A DNA stretch of 64,000 nucleotides, from positions 356,696 to 420,695 of the forward strand of contig NZ_BMLM01000002.1 of the NCBI RefSeq assembly GCF_014645235.1, in the 5' to 3' direction. Positions 47,085 to 55,801 of the stretch are shown piece by piece (position 1 is the stretch's first letter; each line of letters opens with the position of its first letter). Both the position numbers and the translations under genes were made by a program. The notes under the pieces are model-generated. The model made no database searches. It worked only from the letters and a program-made list of their open reading frames with translations, and was not told the origin of the DNA. Source of the DNA: Agrococcus terreus. Its GTDB lineage: Bacteria > Actinomycetota > Actinomycetes > Actinomycetales > Microbacteriaceae.

Positions 47085-49118
47085 CTACGCGCGGCGCGCG
47101 CGCCGGGCCGCGATCGCACCGCCGCCGAGCAGCAGGAGCGCGAGCGCGAGCAGCAGCAGCGAGGGCGCCGCGCCCGTCTCCGGGAGCGAGCCGCCCGCCC
47201 CCGGCCCGGCCGCGTCGCCGCCGACGCCGCCGGCGTCGTCCGTCTCCACGGGATCCGTCTCGACGGGATCGGTCTCGGACGGGTCGGTCTCGACCGGGTC
47301 GGTGCCGGGCTCGCCCGGGTCGGGCGCCTCGTCGACGAGCGGCGTCGTCGTGAGCGTCCAGTTCACCTCTGCGAAGTCGCCCGGGTCGAGGACGCCGCGG
47401 TCCACCGAGTAGTCGATGAGCAGCTGCCGCAGCTCGAGCAGGCCGTTCCAGACGACCGGCGCGTCGACGACGTGCGGGTAGCCCGAGCCGCCGGACTGGC
47501 GGTAGTTGTTGATGCCCATGACGAACGCGTCGTCGTCGGCGATCGGCGTGCCGTCCGCCTGCTCGAAGCGCACGAGCCGCTCGCCGACCGGCTGCGAGAT
47601 GTCGAACGCGTACTGGATGCCGTCGACCACGTCGTAGGAGTAGTCGGGGATCGGGCGGTTCGCCGCCGGGTCGAACGCGCCGGCGACGTCGGCGGTGATC
47701 GGGGCGCCCTCCTCCTGCTGGATGAAGTAGCGCGCCGAGTGCTCGAGGTAGTCGCGCAGCTGGGCGCCCGTCAGCTCGACCGCGAGCAGCGTGTTCTCGT
47801 AGATGTAGAGGGCTGCCATGTCGCGCACGGTGACCGGGCCCTCCTCGACGACCACGTCGCGGTTGAAGGGCGACGCCTGCGAGATGACCGTCGCGTCCTC
47901 CCACTCCGTGCCCGCGAGGCCCGCGCGCACCGTCTCGGTCTGGACGGCGTTGACGAAGTCGATGAGGGCCGTGTCCTCGTAGCGGCTCGTCGCGCCCGAC
48001 ATCGTCGCGGTCGCGGTCGCGATCTCGGTGTTCACGTACGCGACGGTCGCGTCGTGCTGCGCCTGCACGGCGGCGACGACTCCCGGGTGCTCGGCGACGT
48101 CGCCGGCGGTGTAGCGCTGCACCGCGGTCGGCGCCGCACCGTCGCTCCAGTCGACCTCGAAGCCGTCGCCCGAGGGCACGAGCGTGAGCTGCAGGTCCGA
48201 GACGCTGCGGCCCCAGTAGTACGGCTGGGTGATGATGGCGCGACCGCCGTCGGCCTGCTCGACGACCGTCTGCGGCTCGTCCTGGTGCGAGTGGCCCGCG
48301 ACGACGACGTCGACGCCGGGGACGCGCGCGACGGAGGTCGCGAGGTTCTCCTGGAGCGCGGTCGGGTCGTAGGTCTGCGCCTCGGGGTCGAGTCCCGTGT
48401 GGGCGAGCACGACGACGAGGTCGGCGCCCGCCGCCTCGAGCTCGGGCACGTACCGCTCGACGGCCCGCACCTGGTCCTGGAACTCGAGGACGCCCTCGAC
48501 GATCTGGCGGTCCCACACGCGCACGCCGGGGGTCACCACGCCGACGACGCCGATCTGCACGGTCTGGCCGTCGATGGTGCGCTCGAGCATCGTCGTCGGC
48601 GGCAGCACGGGCTCGCCCGTGGTCGCGTCGACGGCGTTCGCGCCGAGCAGCGGCGCCTCGAGCTGCCGGTCGTACGTCTCCAGCAGGTCGAGCCCGTAGT
48701 TGTACTCGTGATTGCCGACGACGGCGGCGTCGTAGCCGAGCTCGTTGAAGCCGGCCGCGATCGGATGGGTGTCGCCGGTCTCGGCGACGGGCTCGCGCAC
48801 GCCCGTGAGGTACGTGAGCGGCGTGCCCTGGATGGCGTCGCCGTTGTCCATGAGGAGCACCGACTCCGCGCCGCGCTCGGCGCGCACGTCGTCGATGATC
48901 GTGCCGGCGCGGGCGAGGCCGAGCTCCTCGCCGGCCGGGTACGGCGCGTCGGCGAAGTAGTCCCAGTCGAGCAGGTGGCCGTGGATGTCGGTGGTGCTCA
49001 GGAGGGTGAGCTCGATCGGGTCGCCGGGCGCGGCGGTGGCGGCGGTCGTCGGCGCGATGAGCGCGGCGGCGACGACGAGCGCGCCGCCGGTGAGCGTGAG
49101 TGGTCTGCGTGCGGGCAT
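47085..49118 (-). CDS. LPXTG-anchored 5'-nucleotidase/cyclic phosphodiesterase
   Basis: A 677-residue secreted nucleotidase. The ATG at 49118 has GAGGAAG 8 nt upstream; the signal peptide ends ATAAPGD near residue 31. The metallophosphatase part has LLSTTDIHGHLLDWDYF, NGDAIQGTPL, VVGNHEYNYG, VVLAHTGLDPEAQ and VVVAGHSHQ, the calcineurin-type ligands. The 5'-nucleotidase C-terminal domain follows (NREV/FNRDVVVEEGPV, GINNYRQSGG). Then comes a spacer with repeated D-P-V-E-T units (about 600-630) and the sorting signal SLPETGAAPSL with a hydrophobic helix and RRARRA tail. It probably releases phosphate and nucleosides at the cell surface and needs a sortase. Confidence 0.92.
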   Translation of the reverse strand: MPARRPLTLTGGALVVAAALIAPTTAATAAPGDPIELTLLSTTDIHGHLLDWDYFADAPYPAGEELGLARAGTIIDDVRAERGAESVLLMDNGDAIQGTPLTYLTGVREPVAETGDTHPIAAGFNELGYDAAVVGNHEYNYGLDLLETYDRQLEAPLLGANAVDATTGEPVLPPTTMLERTIDGQTVQIGVVGVVTPGVRVWDRQIVEGVLEFQDQVRAVERYVPELEAAGADLVVVLAHTGLDPEAQTYDPTALQENLATSVARVPGVDVVVAGHSHQDEPQTVVEQADGGRAIITQPYYWGRSVSDLQLTLVPSGDGFEVDWSDGAAPTAVQRYTAGDVAEHPGVVAAVQAQHDATVAYVNTEIATATATMSGATSRYEDTALIDFVNAVQTETVRAGLAGTEWEDATVISQASPFNRDVVVEEGPVTVRDMAALYIYENTLLAVELTGAQLRDYLEHSARYFIQQEEGAPITADVAGAFDPAANRPIPDYSYDVVDGIQYAFDISQPVGERLVRFEQADGTPIADDDAFVMGINNYRQSGGSGYPHVVDAPVVWNGLLELRQLLIDYSVDRGVLDPGDFAEVNWTLTTTPLVDEAPDPGEPGTDPVETDPSETDPVETDPVETDDAGGVGGDAAGPGAGGSLPETGAAPSLLLLALALLLLGGGAIAARRARRA

Positions 49119-49237
49119 GGCTGTGCTTCCTCGGTGTCGGGTACGGTCGCGCTCGTGGCGCGCCGATCCCACCCAACCGCAGATCGGTGTCGCGGACCAG
49201 CGTTCCGGATGAACGTCCTGTGACATCTGCGCAGACG

Positions 49238-49269
49238 ACGAAGGCCCCGCCGTGCGGCGGGGCCTTCGT
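49238..49269 (-). terminator. rplA: rplKA terminator
   Basis: A 15-bp perfect stem, ACGAAGGCCCCGCCG (49238-49252) / CGGCGGGGCCTTCGT (49255-49269), 10 bp after the rplA stop. On the minus strand it is followed by CGTCTGCG, a weak U-tract. The sequence between it and the nucleotidase start contains no gene. Confidence 0.85.
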
Positions 49270-49279
49270 GGTGCGGGTC

Positions 49280-49969
49280 TCAGATCGCGGTCACGTCGAC
49301 CGGGATGCCGGGGCCGAAGGTCGTCGAGACCGTGGCCTTCTGCACGTAGCGGCCCTTCGAGGACGACGGCTTGAGGCGGACGATCTCGTCGAGCGCGGCG
49401 CGGATGTTGTCGCCGAGCTGCTCCTCCGAGAACGAGGCCTTGCCGACGATGAAGTGCACGTTGGCGTGCTTGTCGACGCGGAACTCGATGCGGCCGCCCT
49501 TGATGTCCGTCACGGCCTGCGCGACGTTCGGGGTGACGGTGCCCGTCTTGGGGTTGGGCATGAGGCCGCGCGGGCCGAGCACCTTGCCGAGACGACCGAC
49601 CTTGCCCATGAGCTCGGGGCTCGCGACGGCGGCGTCGAACTGGGTCCAGCCCGCCGCCACCTTCTCGATGAGCTCGTCGGAGCCGACCTCGTCGGCGCCC
49701 GCCGCGATGGCGGCCTCGGCCGCGGGGCCCTGCGCGAAGACGATGACGCGAGCGGTCTTGCCGGTGCCGTGAGGAAGAGAAACGGTACCGCGGACCATCT
49801 GGTCAGCCTTGCGGGGGTCGACGCCGAGCTTGAGCGCGACCTCGACCGTGGCGTCGGTCTTCGCCGAGCCGGTCTCGCGCGCGAGGGCCACGGCCTCGGC
49901 GGGGGTGTACTGCTTGCCGGCCTCGAGCTTCTCAGCTGCGGCGCGGTAGGCCTTGGACTTCTGTGCCAT
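49280..49969 (-). CDS. rplA: 50S ribosomal protein L1
   Basis: A 229-residue L1. [24 protein letters not shown] at the N-terminus, [33 protein letters not shown] and [17 protein letters not shown] are universal L1 motifs. It forms the L1 stalk and can autorepress by binding its own mRNA. The gene follows rplK by 92 bp and is the last of secE-nusG-rplK-rplA. rplJ and rplL, usually next, are 17 kb away in this window. Confidence 0.98.
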   Translation of the reverse strand: MAQKSKAYRAAAEKLEAGKQYTPAEAVALARETGSAKTDATVEVALKLGVDPRKADQMVRGTVSLPHGTGKTARVIVFAQGPAAEAAIAAGADEVGSDELIEKVAAGWTQFDAAVASPELMGKVGRLGKVLGPRGLMPNPKTGTVTPNVAQAVTDIKGGRIEFRVDKHANVHFIVGKASFSEEQLGDNIRAALDEIVRLKPSSSKGRYVQKATVSTTFGPGIPVDVTAI

Positions 49970-50061
49970 GTTCTTCTCCTTGTCAGAGTTCGCGGTGCGC
50001 GCCTGGCTGGCGCTCCCACTGGTGAGCCCTGGGGCTCGGATGCTGCGGTGCAGCGTCGAGG

Positions 50062-50493
50062 TCAGCCCTCGACCGTGATGCCCATGGAGCGGGCGGTGCC
50101 GGCGACGATCTTCTTCGCGCCCTCGATGTCGTTCGCGTTGAGGTCGGGCATCTTCTGCTGCGCGATCTCCTCGACCTGCGCCATCGTCAGCTTGCCGACC
50201 TTCGTCGTGTGCGGGACGCCGGAGCCCTTCTTGACGCCGGCGGCCTTCTTGATGAGCTCGGCGGCCGGCGGGGTCTTCAGCACGAAGTCGAACGAGCGGT
50301 CCTCGTAGACCGTGATCTCGACCGGGATGACGTTGCCGCGCTGCGACTCCGTCGCGGCGTTGTACGCCTTGCAGAACTCCATGATGTTGACGCCGTGCTG
50401 ACCGAGCGCCGGGCCGACAGGCGGGGCGGGGTTCGCGGCGCCGGCCTGGATCTGCAGCTTGATCAGACCCGTGACCTTCTTCTTGGGTGCCAT
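50062..50493 (-). CDS. rplK: 50S ribosomal protein L11
   Basis: A 143-residue L11, [20 protein letters not shown] then [25 protein letters not shown] (two conserved blocks), [14 protein letters not shown] and the C-terminal rRNA-binding [25 protein letters not shown]. It binds the GTPase-associated centre, and thiostrepton acts there. It is 66 bp downstream of nusG with hairpin-rich DNA between them. Normal length. Confidence 0.98.
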   Translation of the reverse strand: MAPKKKVTGLIKLQIQAGAANPAPPVGPALGQHGVNIMEFCKAYNAATESQRGNVIPVEITVYEDRSFDFVLKTPPAAELIKKAAGVKKGSGVPHTTKVGKLTMAQVEEIAQQKMPDLNANDIEGAKKIVAGTARSMGITVEG

Positions 50494-50559
50494 GTCTCTT
50501 CCTTCTCGATGTTCGCGGCGCGCGACAGCGCGCGCACCGCTCCTAGCCCCTGGCGGGGA

Positions 50560-51252
50560 CTAGAGCTTGCTGACCTGACCGAAGCCGAGCTCGACCGGAG
50601 TCTCGCGCTCGAACAGGCTCACCAGGACCGTGAGCTTGCGGCTCGCCGGCTGGATCTCGCTGATGGTGCCGGGGAAGCCCGCGAACGAGCCCTCGGTGAT
50701 GGTGATCGTCTCGCCGACCTCGAAGTCGACCTCGACGGCCACCTGGTTCGGCTGCGGCGACGGCGAGGCCTTCTGCGCCTCGGCGAGCTGCTCGTCGGCG
50801 ATGGGCTTCAGCATCGTGAAGGCCTCGTCGAAGCGGAGCGGCGCGGGGTTGTGGGCGTTGCCGACGAAGCCGGTGACGCCGGGCGTGTGGCGCACGACCG
50901 ACCAGGTGTCCTCGTCGAGGTGCATGCGGACGAGCACGTAGCCGGGCACGCGGACGCGGTTGACGCGCTTCGCCTGGCCGTTCTTCGTCTCGAGCACGTC
51001 CTCGGTGGGCACCTGGATCTCGTAGATGCCGTCGACCTGCATGTTCTCGGCGCGCGAGGCGATGTTCGCCTTGACCTTCTTCTCGTAGCCCGCGTACGAG
51101 TGGATGACGTACCAGCGGCCCGGCTTCGAACGCAGCTCGCGCTTGAAGTCCTCGTAGGGGTCGGCCGCGGGCTCGGTCTCGCTCTCGTCGACAGGCACGA
51201 GCTTGTCGAGCGCCTCGTTCAGCTCGATGTCGAGGTCGTTGACGTCAGACAC
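50560..51252 (-). CDS. nusG: Transcription termination/antitermination factor NusG
   Basis: A 230-residue NusG with the long actinobacterial acidic N-terminal extension (about 1-45). The NGN domain has [51 protein letters not shown] and the KOW domain [21 protein letters not shown]. It links RNA polymerase to Rho and the ribosome. GTG start. It sits between secE and rplK as in most bacteria. All features are normal. Confidence 0.98.
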   Translation of the reverse strand: MSDVNDLDIELNEALDKLVPVDESETEPAADPYEDFKRELRSKPGRWYVIHSYAGYEKKVKANIASRAENMQVDGIYEIQVPTEDVLETKNGQAKRVNRVRVPGYVLVRMHLDEDTWSVVRHTPGVTGFVGNAHNPAPLRFDEAFTMLKPIADEQLAEAQKASPSPQPNQVAVEVDFEVGETITITEGSFAGFPGTISEIQPASRKLTVLVSLFERETPVELGFGQVSKL

Positions 51253-51285
51253 AGTCCACCTTCTCCTTCAGTCGCCGGGTCGGGC

Positions 51286-51555
51286 TCAGCCGCCGAGGCC
51301 GAACATCGGCAGGTCGCCGAAGACCCAGCCCACGAACGAGCCGAACAGGAGGTCGAGGCCGGACACCAGCAGCATCATGATCACGACGAACACGAGCACG
51401 ACGAGGGTGTAGCGGATGAGCTCGCGGCGCGTCGGCGTGACGACCTTGCGGAGCTCCACAAGGACCTCGCGCAGGAACGTCATGAGGCGCACGAACGGGT
51501 TGCGAGACGCACCCTCGCGCGTGCGGGGTGCCTCCTCGATCGCGTTCTCAGCCAC
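51286..51555 (-). CDS. secE: Preprotein translocase subunit SecE
   Basis: An 89-residue single-pass membrane protein. The cytosolic amphipathic part is FVRLMTFLREVLVELRKVV with the conserved PTRRELIRYTLVV segment leading into one TM helix (VLVFVVIMMLLVSGLDLLFG). The GTG at 51555 has GAAGGG upstream and gives VAENAIEEAPRTREG. An upstream in-frame ATG at 51651 is rejected since it reads into the tRNA. SecE is part of SecYEG. It starts 45 bp after the tRNA-Trp hairpin and precedes nusG by 33 bp. Confidence 0.95.
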   Translation of the reverse strand: MAENAIEEAPRTREGASRNPFVRLMTFLREVLVELRKVVTPTRRELIRYTLVVLVFVVIMMLLVSGLDLLFGSFVGWVFGDLPMFGLGG

Positions 51556-51600
51556 GGTGACCCTTCGATTCGTTCGGCCCGGCGTGCGCCAGGGCCCATC

Positions 51601-51620
51601 AGGCGCCCTTCCGGGCGCCT
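51601..51620 (-). terminator. Hairpin after tRNA-Trp
   Basis: AGGCGCCC-TTCC-GGGCGCCT, a perfect 8-bp stem with tetraloop, 4 bp past the tRNA 3' end. It may terminate or help process the tRNA transcript, or lie in the secE leader; there is no U-tract. Confidence 0.6.
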
Positions 51621-51624
51621 CGAG

Positions 51625-51697
51625 CAGGGCGGACAGGACTCGAACCTGCAACCTGCGGTTTTGGAGACCGCTGCGCTACCAATTGCGCCACCGCCCT
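51625..51697 (-). tRNA. tRNA-Trp (CCA)
   Basis: A 73-nt cloverleaf on the minus strand: acceptor AGGGCGG / CCGCCCT with discriminator G, D-arm GGCGCAATTGGTAGCGC, anticodon loop CTCCAAA giving CCA, and T-arm GCAGGTTCGAGTCCTGT. CCA is not encoded in the window at the 3' end. Placement just upstream of secE-nusG matches other actinobacteria. Confidence 0.97.
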
Positions 51698-51875
51698 GGG
51701 CGGGTGGAAGCCATCCCGACCTGCCCTCGTCGGGCATGGGTCAGCATGGCGGTTGTCAACCACCAAGGGTCAAGACTACGCCGTCCGGGCACCTGCTGTC
51801 CACCTGGCGGCGCGCCCCTCCCCCACGGGGCCAGGATCCGCCTCCCGGCGCGCGTCGCTCACTACGCTGAGCACC

Positions 51876-53072
51876 GTGAACCGCATCGCCGCTCGCATCG
51901 CCGCCATCAACGAGTCCGCCACCCTGAAGGTCGACGCCAAGGCCAAGGCCCTCAAGGCCGAGGGCCGCGACGTCATCTCGTACGCCGCCGGCGAGCCCGA
52001 CTTCGCGACGCCGCCGAACATCGTCGAGGCGGCGCAGCGCGCCCTGGCCGACCCCAAGAACTACCGCTACACGCCCGCCGCCGGCCTGCCGGAGCTGCGC
52101 GAGGCGATCGCCGCGAAGACGCTGCGCGACTCCGGCCTCGAGGTCGCGCCGAGCCAGGTGCTCGTGACGAACGGCGGCAAGCAGTCGGTGTACCAGGCGT
52201 TCCAGACGATCCTCGACCCGGGCGACGAGGTGCTCGTGCCGACGCCGTACTGGACGACCTACCCCGAGGCGATCGCGCTCACCGGCGCCCGCCAGGTCGA
52301 CGTGTTCGCCGGCGCCGAGCAGCGCTACCTCGTCACGGTCGACCAGCTCGAGGCGGCCCGCACCGAGCGCACGAAGGCGCTCCTCATGGTGAGCCCCTCG
52401 AACCCCACCGGCGCCGTCTACTCCGCCGAGCAGGTGCGCGAGATCGCCGAGTGGGCCGACGCGAACGGCCTGTGGGTCGTGAGCGACGAGATCTACCAGA
52501 ACCTCGTCTACGACGGCGCCCGCGCGGTATCGGTCGTGGAGGCCGTGCCGGCGCTCGCCGACCGCACCATCCTCGTGAACGGCGTCGCGAAGACCTACGC
52601 GATGACCGGCTGGCGCGTGGGCTGGATGGTCGGCCCGGCCGACGTCATCAAGGCCGCCGGCAACCTCCAGTCGCACCTGACGAGCAACGTCAACAACGTC
52701 GCGCAGCGCGGCGCGATCGAGGCGCTCACCGGCCCGCAGGACGCGGTCGCCGACATGCTCGGCGCCTTCGACCGCCGCCGCAGGACGATCGTCGAGGAGC
52801 TCTCGCGCATCCCCGGCGTCTCGGTGCCGACGCCCGAGGGCGCGTTCTACGCCTACGCCGACGTCACGGGCCTCCTCGGCCGCGAGTGGCACGGGGTGAC
52901 GCCGACGACAAGCCTCGAGCTCGCCGACCTCATCCTCGAGCAGGCGGAGGTCGCGGCGGTGCCCGGCGAGGCCTTCGGCCCCTCCGGCTACCTGCGCCTG
53001 TCGTACGCGCTCGGCGACGACCAGCTGCTCGAGGGCGTGCAGCGCCTGCAGCGGCTCTTCGGCACGGCCTGA
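51876..53072 (+). CDS. Class I/II aminotransferase (aspartate aminotransferase type)
   Basis: A 398-residue PLP fold-type I enzyme. The motifs are [14 protein letters not shown] near residue 35, [26 protein letters not shown], and the PLP lysine in [17 protein letters not shown]. These are the I-gamma aspartate/prephenate aminotransferase pattern. It transfers amino groups between aspartate (or another amino acid) and 2-oxoacids. GTG start at 51876 chosen since homology begins [15 protein letters not shown]; an ATG at 51753 would read through lower-quality sequence and into the tRNA side. The following hydrolase gene starts 17 bp later. Confidence 0.93.
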   Translation: MNRIAARIAAINESATLKVDAKAKALKAEGRDVISYAAGEPDFATPPNIVEAAQRALADPKNYRYTPAAGLPELREAIAAKTLRDSGLEVAPSQVLVTNGGKQSVYQAFQTILDPGDEVLVPTPYWTTYPEAIALTGARQVDVFAGAEQRYLVTVDQLEAARTERTKALLMVSPSNPTGAVYSAEQVREIAEWADANGLWVVSDEIYQNLVYDGARAVSVVEAVPALADRTILVNGVAKTYAMTGWRVGWMVGPADVIKAAGNLQSHLTSNVNNVAQRGAIEALTGPQDAVADMLGAFDRRRRTIVEELSRIPGVSVPTPEGAFYAYADVTGLLGREWHGVTPTTSLELADLILEQAEVAAVPGEAFGPSGYLRLSYALGDDQLLEGVQRLQRLFGTA

Positions 53073-53088
53073 TCGCAGCGGCCTGATC

Positions 53089-53994
53089 GTGGACGCGGAG
53101 CGCATCGACCCGACGCTCCGCTCGCTGCTGGGCGGGCCACGGCTCGACCTCTCGCGACGCGCGGTGCGCATCGCGGGGCGCATCGGGCCGCGACTCATGC
53201 GGGCGCCGCGCGTGACGGGCGTGCGCATCCGCGGCGGCCGGCTCGGCGGCGTGCGCGTGCGCCGGTACGAGCCGGCGACGCGGCGCTCCGAGGCGCGGCT
53301 GCTGTGGGCGCACGGCGGCGGGATGGTGATCGGCGCGCCCCGCATGGACGACCTGCTGCTCGGCGAGCTCGCCGCGGAGCTCGGCATCCGCGTCGTGAGC
53401 GTCGACTACCGGCTGGCGCCCGAGCACCCGTTCCCCGCGCCGCTCGACGACCTCGCGGCGGCCTGGACGGGGCTCGTGGCCGAGGCGGCGGGCGCGCCCG
53501 TCGCGATCGGCGGGCAGAGCGCCGGCGGCGGCCTGGCGGCGGCGCTCGCGCAGCGGGTGCTGGCGGAGGGCGGCCCGCAGCCGGCGGCGCAGCTGCTGCT
53601 GTGCCCGATGCTCGACGACCGCACGGCCGCCGACCGCTCGCTCGACGCGGTCGACCACGCGGTCTGGCGCAACTCGAGCAACCTGCTGGGCTGGCGCGCG
53701 CTGCTCGGCCACGAGCCCGGCGCCGAGCGCACGGCACCGTTCGCCGTGCCGGCACGCGCCGACGACCTCGCGGGCCTGCCGCCGACGTGGATCGGCGTCG
53801 GCGACGTCGACCTGTTCCACGACGAGGACGTCGCGTACGCCGAGCGGCTGCGCGCCGCGGGCGTCGAGGCGGAGCTCGTCGTCGTGCCGGGCGCGCCGCA
53901 CGGCTTCGAGACGCTCGTGGCCGACGCGCCGCTCGCGGTGGCCCAGCGGGCGGCCGCGCGCGCGTGGCTCGCCGCGCGCCTCGGCCTCGCCTGA
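53089..53994 (+). CDS. HSL-family alpha/beta hydrolase (esterase)
   Basis: A 301-residue esterase of the hormone-sensitive lipase family (bacterial class IV). The oxyanion motif is WAHGGGMVIG, the nucleophile elbow GGQSAGGGLAAAL, then VDYRLAPEHPFPAPLDD, a defining HSL block. The acid is in GVGDVDLFHDED and the histidine in VPGAPHGFETL. It should cleave short acyl esters in the cytosol. The GTG start is 17 bp after the AspAT stop, so the genes may be co-transcribed. The N-terminal 60 residues (Arg/Gly-rich) are poorly conserved. Confidence 0.92.
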   Translation: MDAERIDPTLRSLLGGPRLDLSRRAVRIAGRIGPRLMRAPRVTGVRIRGGRLGGVRVRRYEPATRRSEARLLWAHGGGMVIGAPRMDDLLLGELAAELGIRVVSVDYRLAPEHPFPAPLDDLAAAWTGLVAEAAGAPVAIGGQSAGGGLAAALAQRVLAEGGPQPAAQLLLCPMLDDRTAADRSLDAVDHAVWRNSSNLLGWRALLGHEPGAERTAPFAVPARADDLAGLPPTWIGVGDVDLFHDEDVAYAERLRAAGVEAELVVVPGAPHGFETLVADAPLAVAQRAAARAWLAARLGLA

Positions 53995-54073
53995 CCCCGC
54001 GCCGCCCGGCTCCCGCATCCGAACCCACCGATCGGTGGATGCCGCGGCGCCCGCGCGGGACGAGCCTGGAGGC

Positions 54074-54928
54074 ATGGAACAGGCACCCGCGGTCGTCGTC
54101 GACCGCCTCACGAAGCGCTACGGCGCACGCACCGCCGTCGACGGCGTCTCGTTCGAGATCGCGCGCGGCGAGACCTTCGCGCTGCTCGGCCCGAACGGCG
54201 CCGGCAAGTCGACCACCGTCGAGATGCTCGAGGGCTTCCGCACCCCCACGAGCGGCACCGCCAGCGTGCTCGGCGTCGACCCCGCCCGCGCCGACCGCGC
54301 CTGGCGCAGCCGCATCGGCGTCGTGCTGCAGACCACCGGGCAGGCCGGCGCGCTCACCGTGCGCGAGGTCGTCGCGCACTTCGCACGCATCTTCCCGGAC
54401 GCGCGCGACGTCGACGAGACCATCGAGGCCGTCGGCCTCACCGAGCACGCCGGCCGCCGGGTCGCGAAGCTCTCCGGCGGCCAGCAGCGCCGCGTCGACG
54501 TCGCGCTCGGCATCATCGGCCGCCCGGAGGTGCTCTTCCTCGACGAGCCGACCACGGGCTTCGACCCGCAGGCGCGCAGGGCCTTCTGGGACCTCATCCG
54601 CGGCGTCGCCGCCGACGGCACGACCATCCTGCTCACCACCCACTACCTCGAGGAGGCGGAGCAGCTCGCCGACCGCGCCGGCATCATCGCCGGCGGCCGC
54701 CTGCTCGCCCTCGACGCCGTCGCCCGCATCGGCGGCGCGGCGGCGCGCACGCCCATCGTCCGCTGGACGGATGCAGGCGGCCGCCACGAGGTGCGCACCG
54801 ACGAGCCCGCCGCGGTCGTCCGCGCCATCGCCGGCGAGCCCGCCGACCTGGAGGTCGTGCGCCCCTCCCTCGAGGACGTCTACCTCTCCCTCATCGCCGA
54901 CACCGAGCCCGAGGAGGCCGCAGCATGA
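54074..54928 (+). CDS. ABC-2 type exporter ATPase
   Basis: A 284-residue ATPase. Walker A LLGPNGAGKSTT, Q-loop GVVLQTTGQAG, signature KLSGGQQRRVDVALG, Walker B VLFLDEPTTGFDP and H-loop LTTHYLEEAE. It is of the drug/polyketide exporter (DrrA-like) group. The C-terminal segment (about 225-284) is the usual ABC-2 accessory tail. Its stop overlaps the permease start (54925-54928, ATGA), and the kinase/regulator pair follows. The ATG at 54074 has GGAGG just upstream, and an ATG at 54035 is an alternative. The whole block 54074-57555 looks like one operon. Confidence 0.93.
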   Translation: MEQAPAVVVDRLTKRYGARTAVDGVSFEIARGETFALLGPNGAGKSTTVEMLEGFRTPTSGTASVLGVDPARADRAWRSRIGVVLQTTGQAGALTVREVVAHFARIFPDARDVDETIEAVGLTEHAGRRVAKLSGGQQRRVDVALGIIGRPEVLFLDEPTTGFDPQARRAFWDLIRGVAADGTTILLTTHYLEEAEQLADRAGIIAGGRLLALDAVARIGGAAARTPIVRWTDAGGRHEVRTDEPAAVVRAIAGEPADLEVVRPSLEDVYLSLIADTEPEEAAA

Positions 54929-55779
54929 GCGCCACCGCCGTCCGCCAGGACACACGTCCGCGCAGCCTGCCCGCCGGGCACGTGCTGCGCTGCGCCGCCG
55001 ATCGCGTGCGCGTCGAGCTGCTGCAGTACGTGCGGCGCAGCGACGCGCTCGTGTTCACGTTCCTCTTCCCCGTGCTGCTGTTCTCGATCTTCGCGAGCGC
55101 CTTCAGCGCCGTGCCGCCGCTCATCGAGATGGGCGGCGAGGCGGTGACGCAGCCGGAGAGCTACCTGCCGGCCATGCTCGCCGCGGGCGTCTTCCTCTCG
55201 GGCGTGCAGAACCTCGGCGTCGAGATCGCGGTGGAGCGCAACGACGGCACGCTCCAGCGGCTCGCGGCGACGCCGCTGCCGGTGCTGTCGTACTTCCTGG
55301 GCAAGGTGGGGCAGCTGCTCGTCACCTCGCTCGTGCAGGCGGGGCTGCTGCTGCTCGTCGCGACGACCGTGTTCGGCATGGCGCTGCCGACGGAGCCGGG
55401 GCGCTGGCTGACGCTCGCGTGGGTCTTCCTCGCCGGGCTCGTCTGCTTCGCGGTGCTGGGCGTCGCCGTCGCGCAGCTGCCGCGCACGGTCGCGAGCGCC
55501 TCGGCCGTGATCATCCCCATCGCGCTCGTGCTGCAGTTCATCTCCGGCATCTACGTGCCCTTCGTGGCGCTCCCCGACTGGCTGCAGACGGTCGCGAACC
55601 TCCTCCCGCTCGCCTGGGTCGGGCACGGGATGCGCGCGGCGCTGCTGCCCGACATCGCCCGCCACCTCGAGGTGGGCGGGGTCTGGGACCTGCAGACCGC
55701 AGCGATCGCCCTCGGCGGCTGGGCGCTCGTGGGTACCGTGGTGGCGGCGGCGACGTTCCGCTGGATCAAGCGCAGCTGA
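54925..55779 (+). CDS. ABC-2 type exporter permease
   Basis: A 284-residue membrane protein with six hydrophobic segments. LVFTFLFPVLLFSIFASAF is the first, followed by FLSGVQNLGVEIAVERNDGTLQRLAATPL, a DrrB-type R-x-G-T-L-x-R-L-x-x-TP signature. PLAWVGHGMRAALLP lies before the last helix. It forms the channel for the ATPase encoded just upstream (ATGA overlap). The substrate could be an antibiotic, lipid or peptide. It is 22 bp upstream of the kinase gene, so it is part of the same transcript. Confidence 0.92.
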   Translation: MSATAVRQDTRPRSLPAGHVLRCAADRVRVELLQYVRRSDALVFTFLFPVLLFSIFASAFSAVPPLIEMGGEAVTQPESYLPAMLAAGVFLSGVQNLGVEIAVERNDGTLQRLAATPLPVLSYFLGKVGQLLVTSLVQAGLLLLVATTVFGMALPTEPGRWLTLAWVFLAGLVCFAVLGVAVAQLPRTVASASAVIIPIALVLQFISGIYVPFVALPDWLQTVANLLPLAWVGHGMRAALLPDIARHLEVGGVWDLQTAAIALGGWALVGTVVAAATFRWIKRS

Positions 55780-55801
55780 GGCTGCCCGACGAGGAGCGAG
55801 C

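Noticed and set aside
51753-51875. N-terminal extension of the aspartate aminotransferase
   Set aside because: It reads into lower-bias sequence next to tRNA-Trp and lacks family similarity; GTG 51876 matches the usual start.
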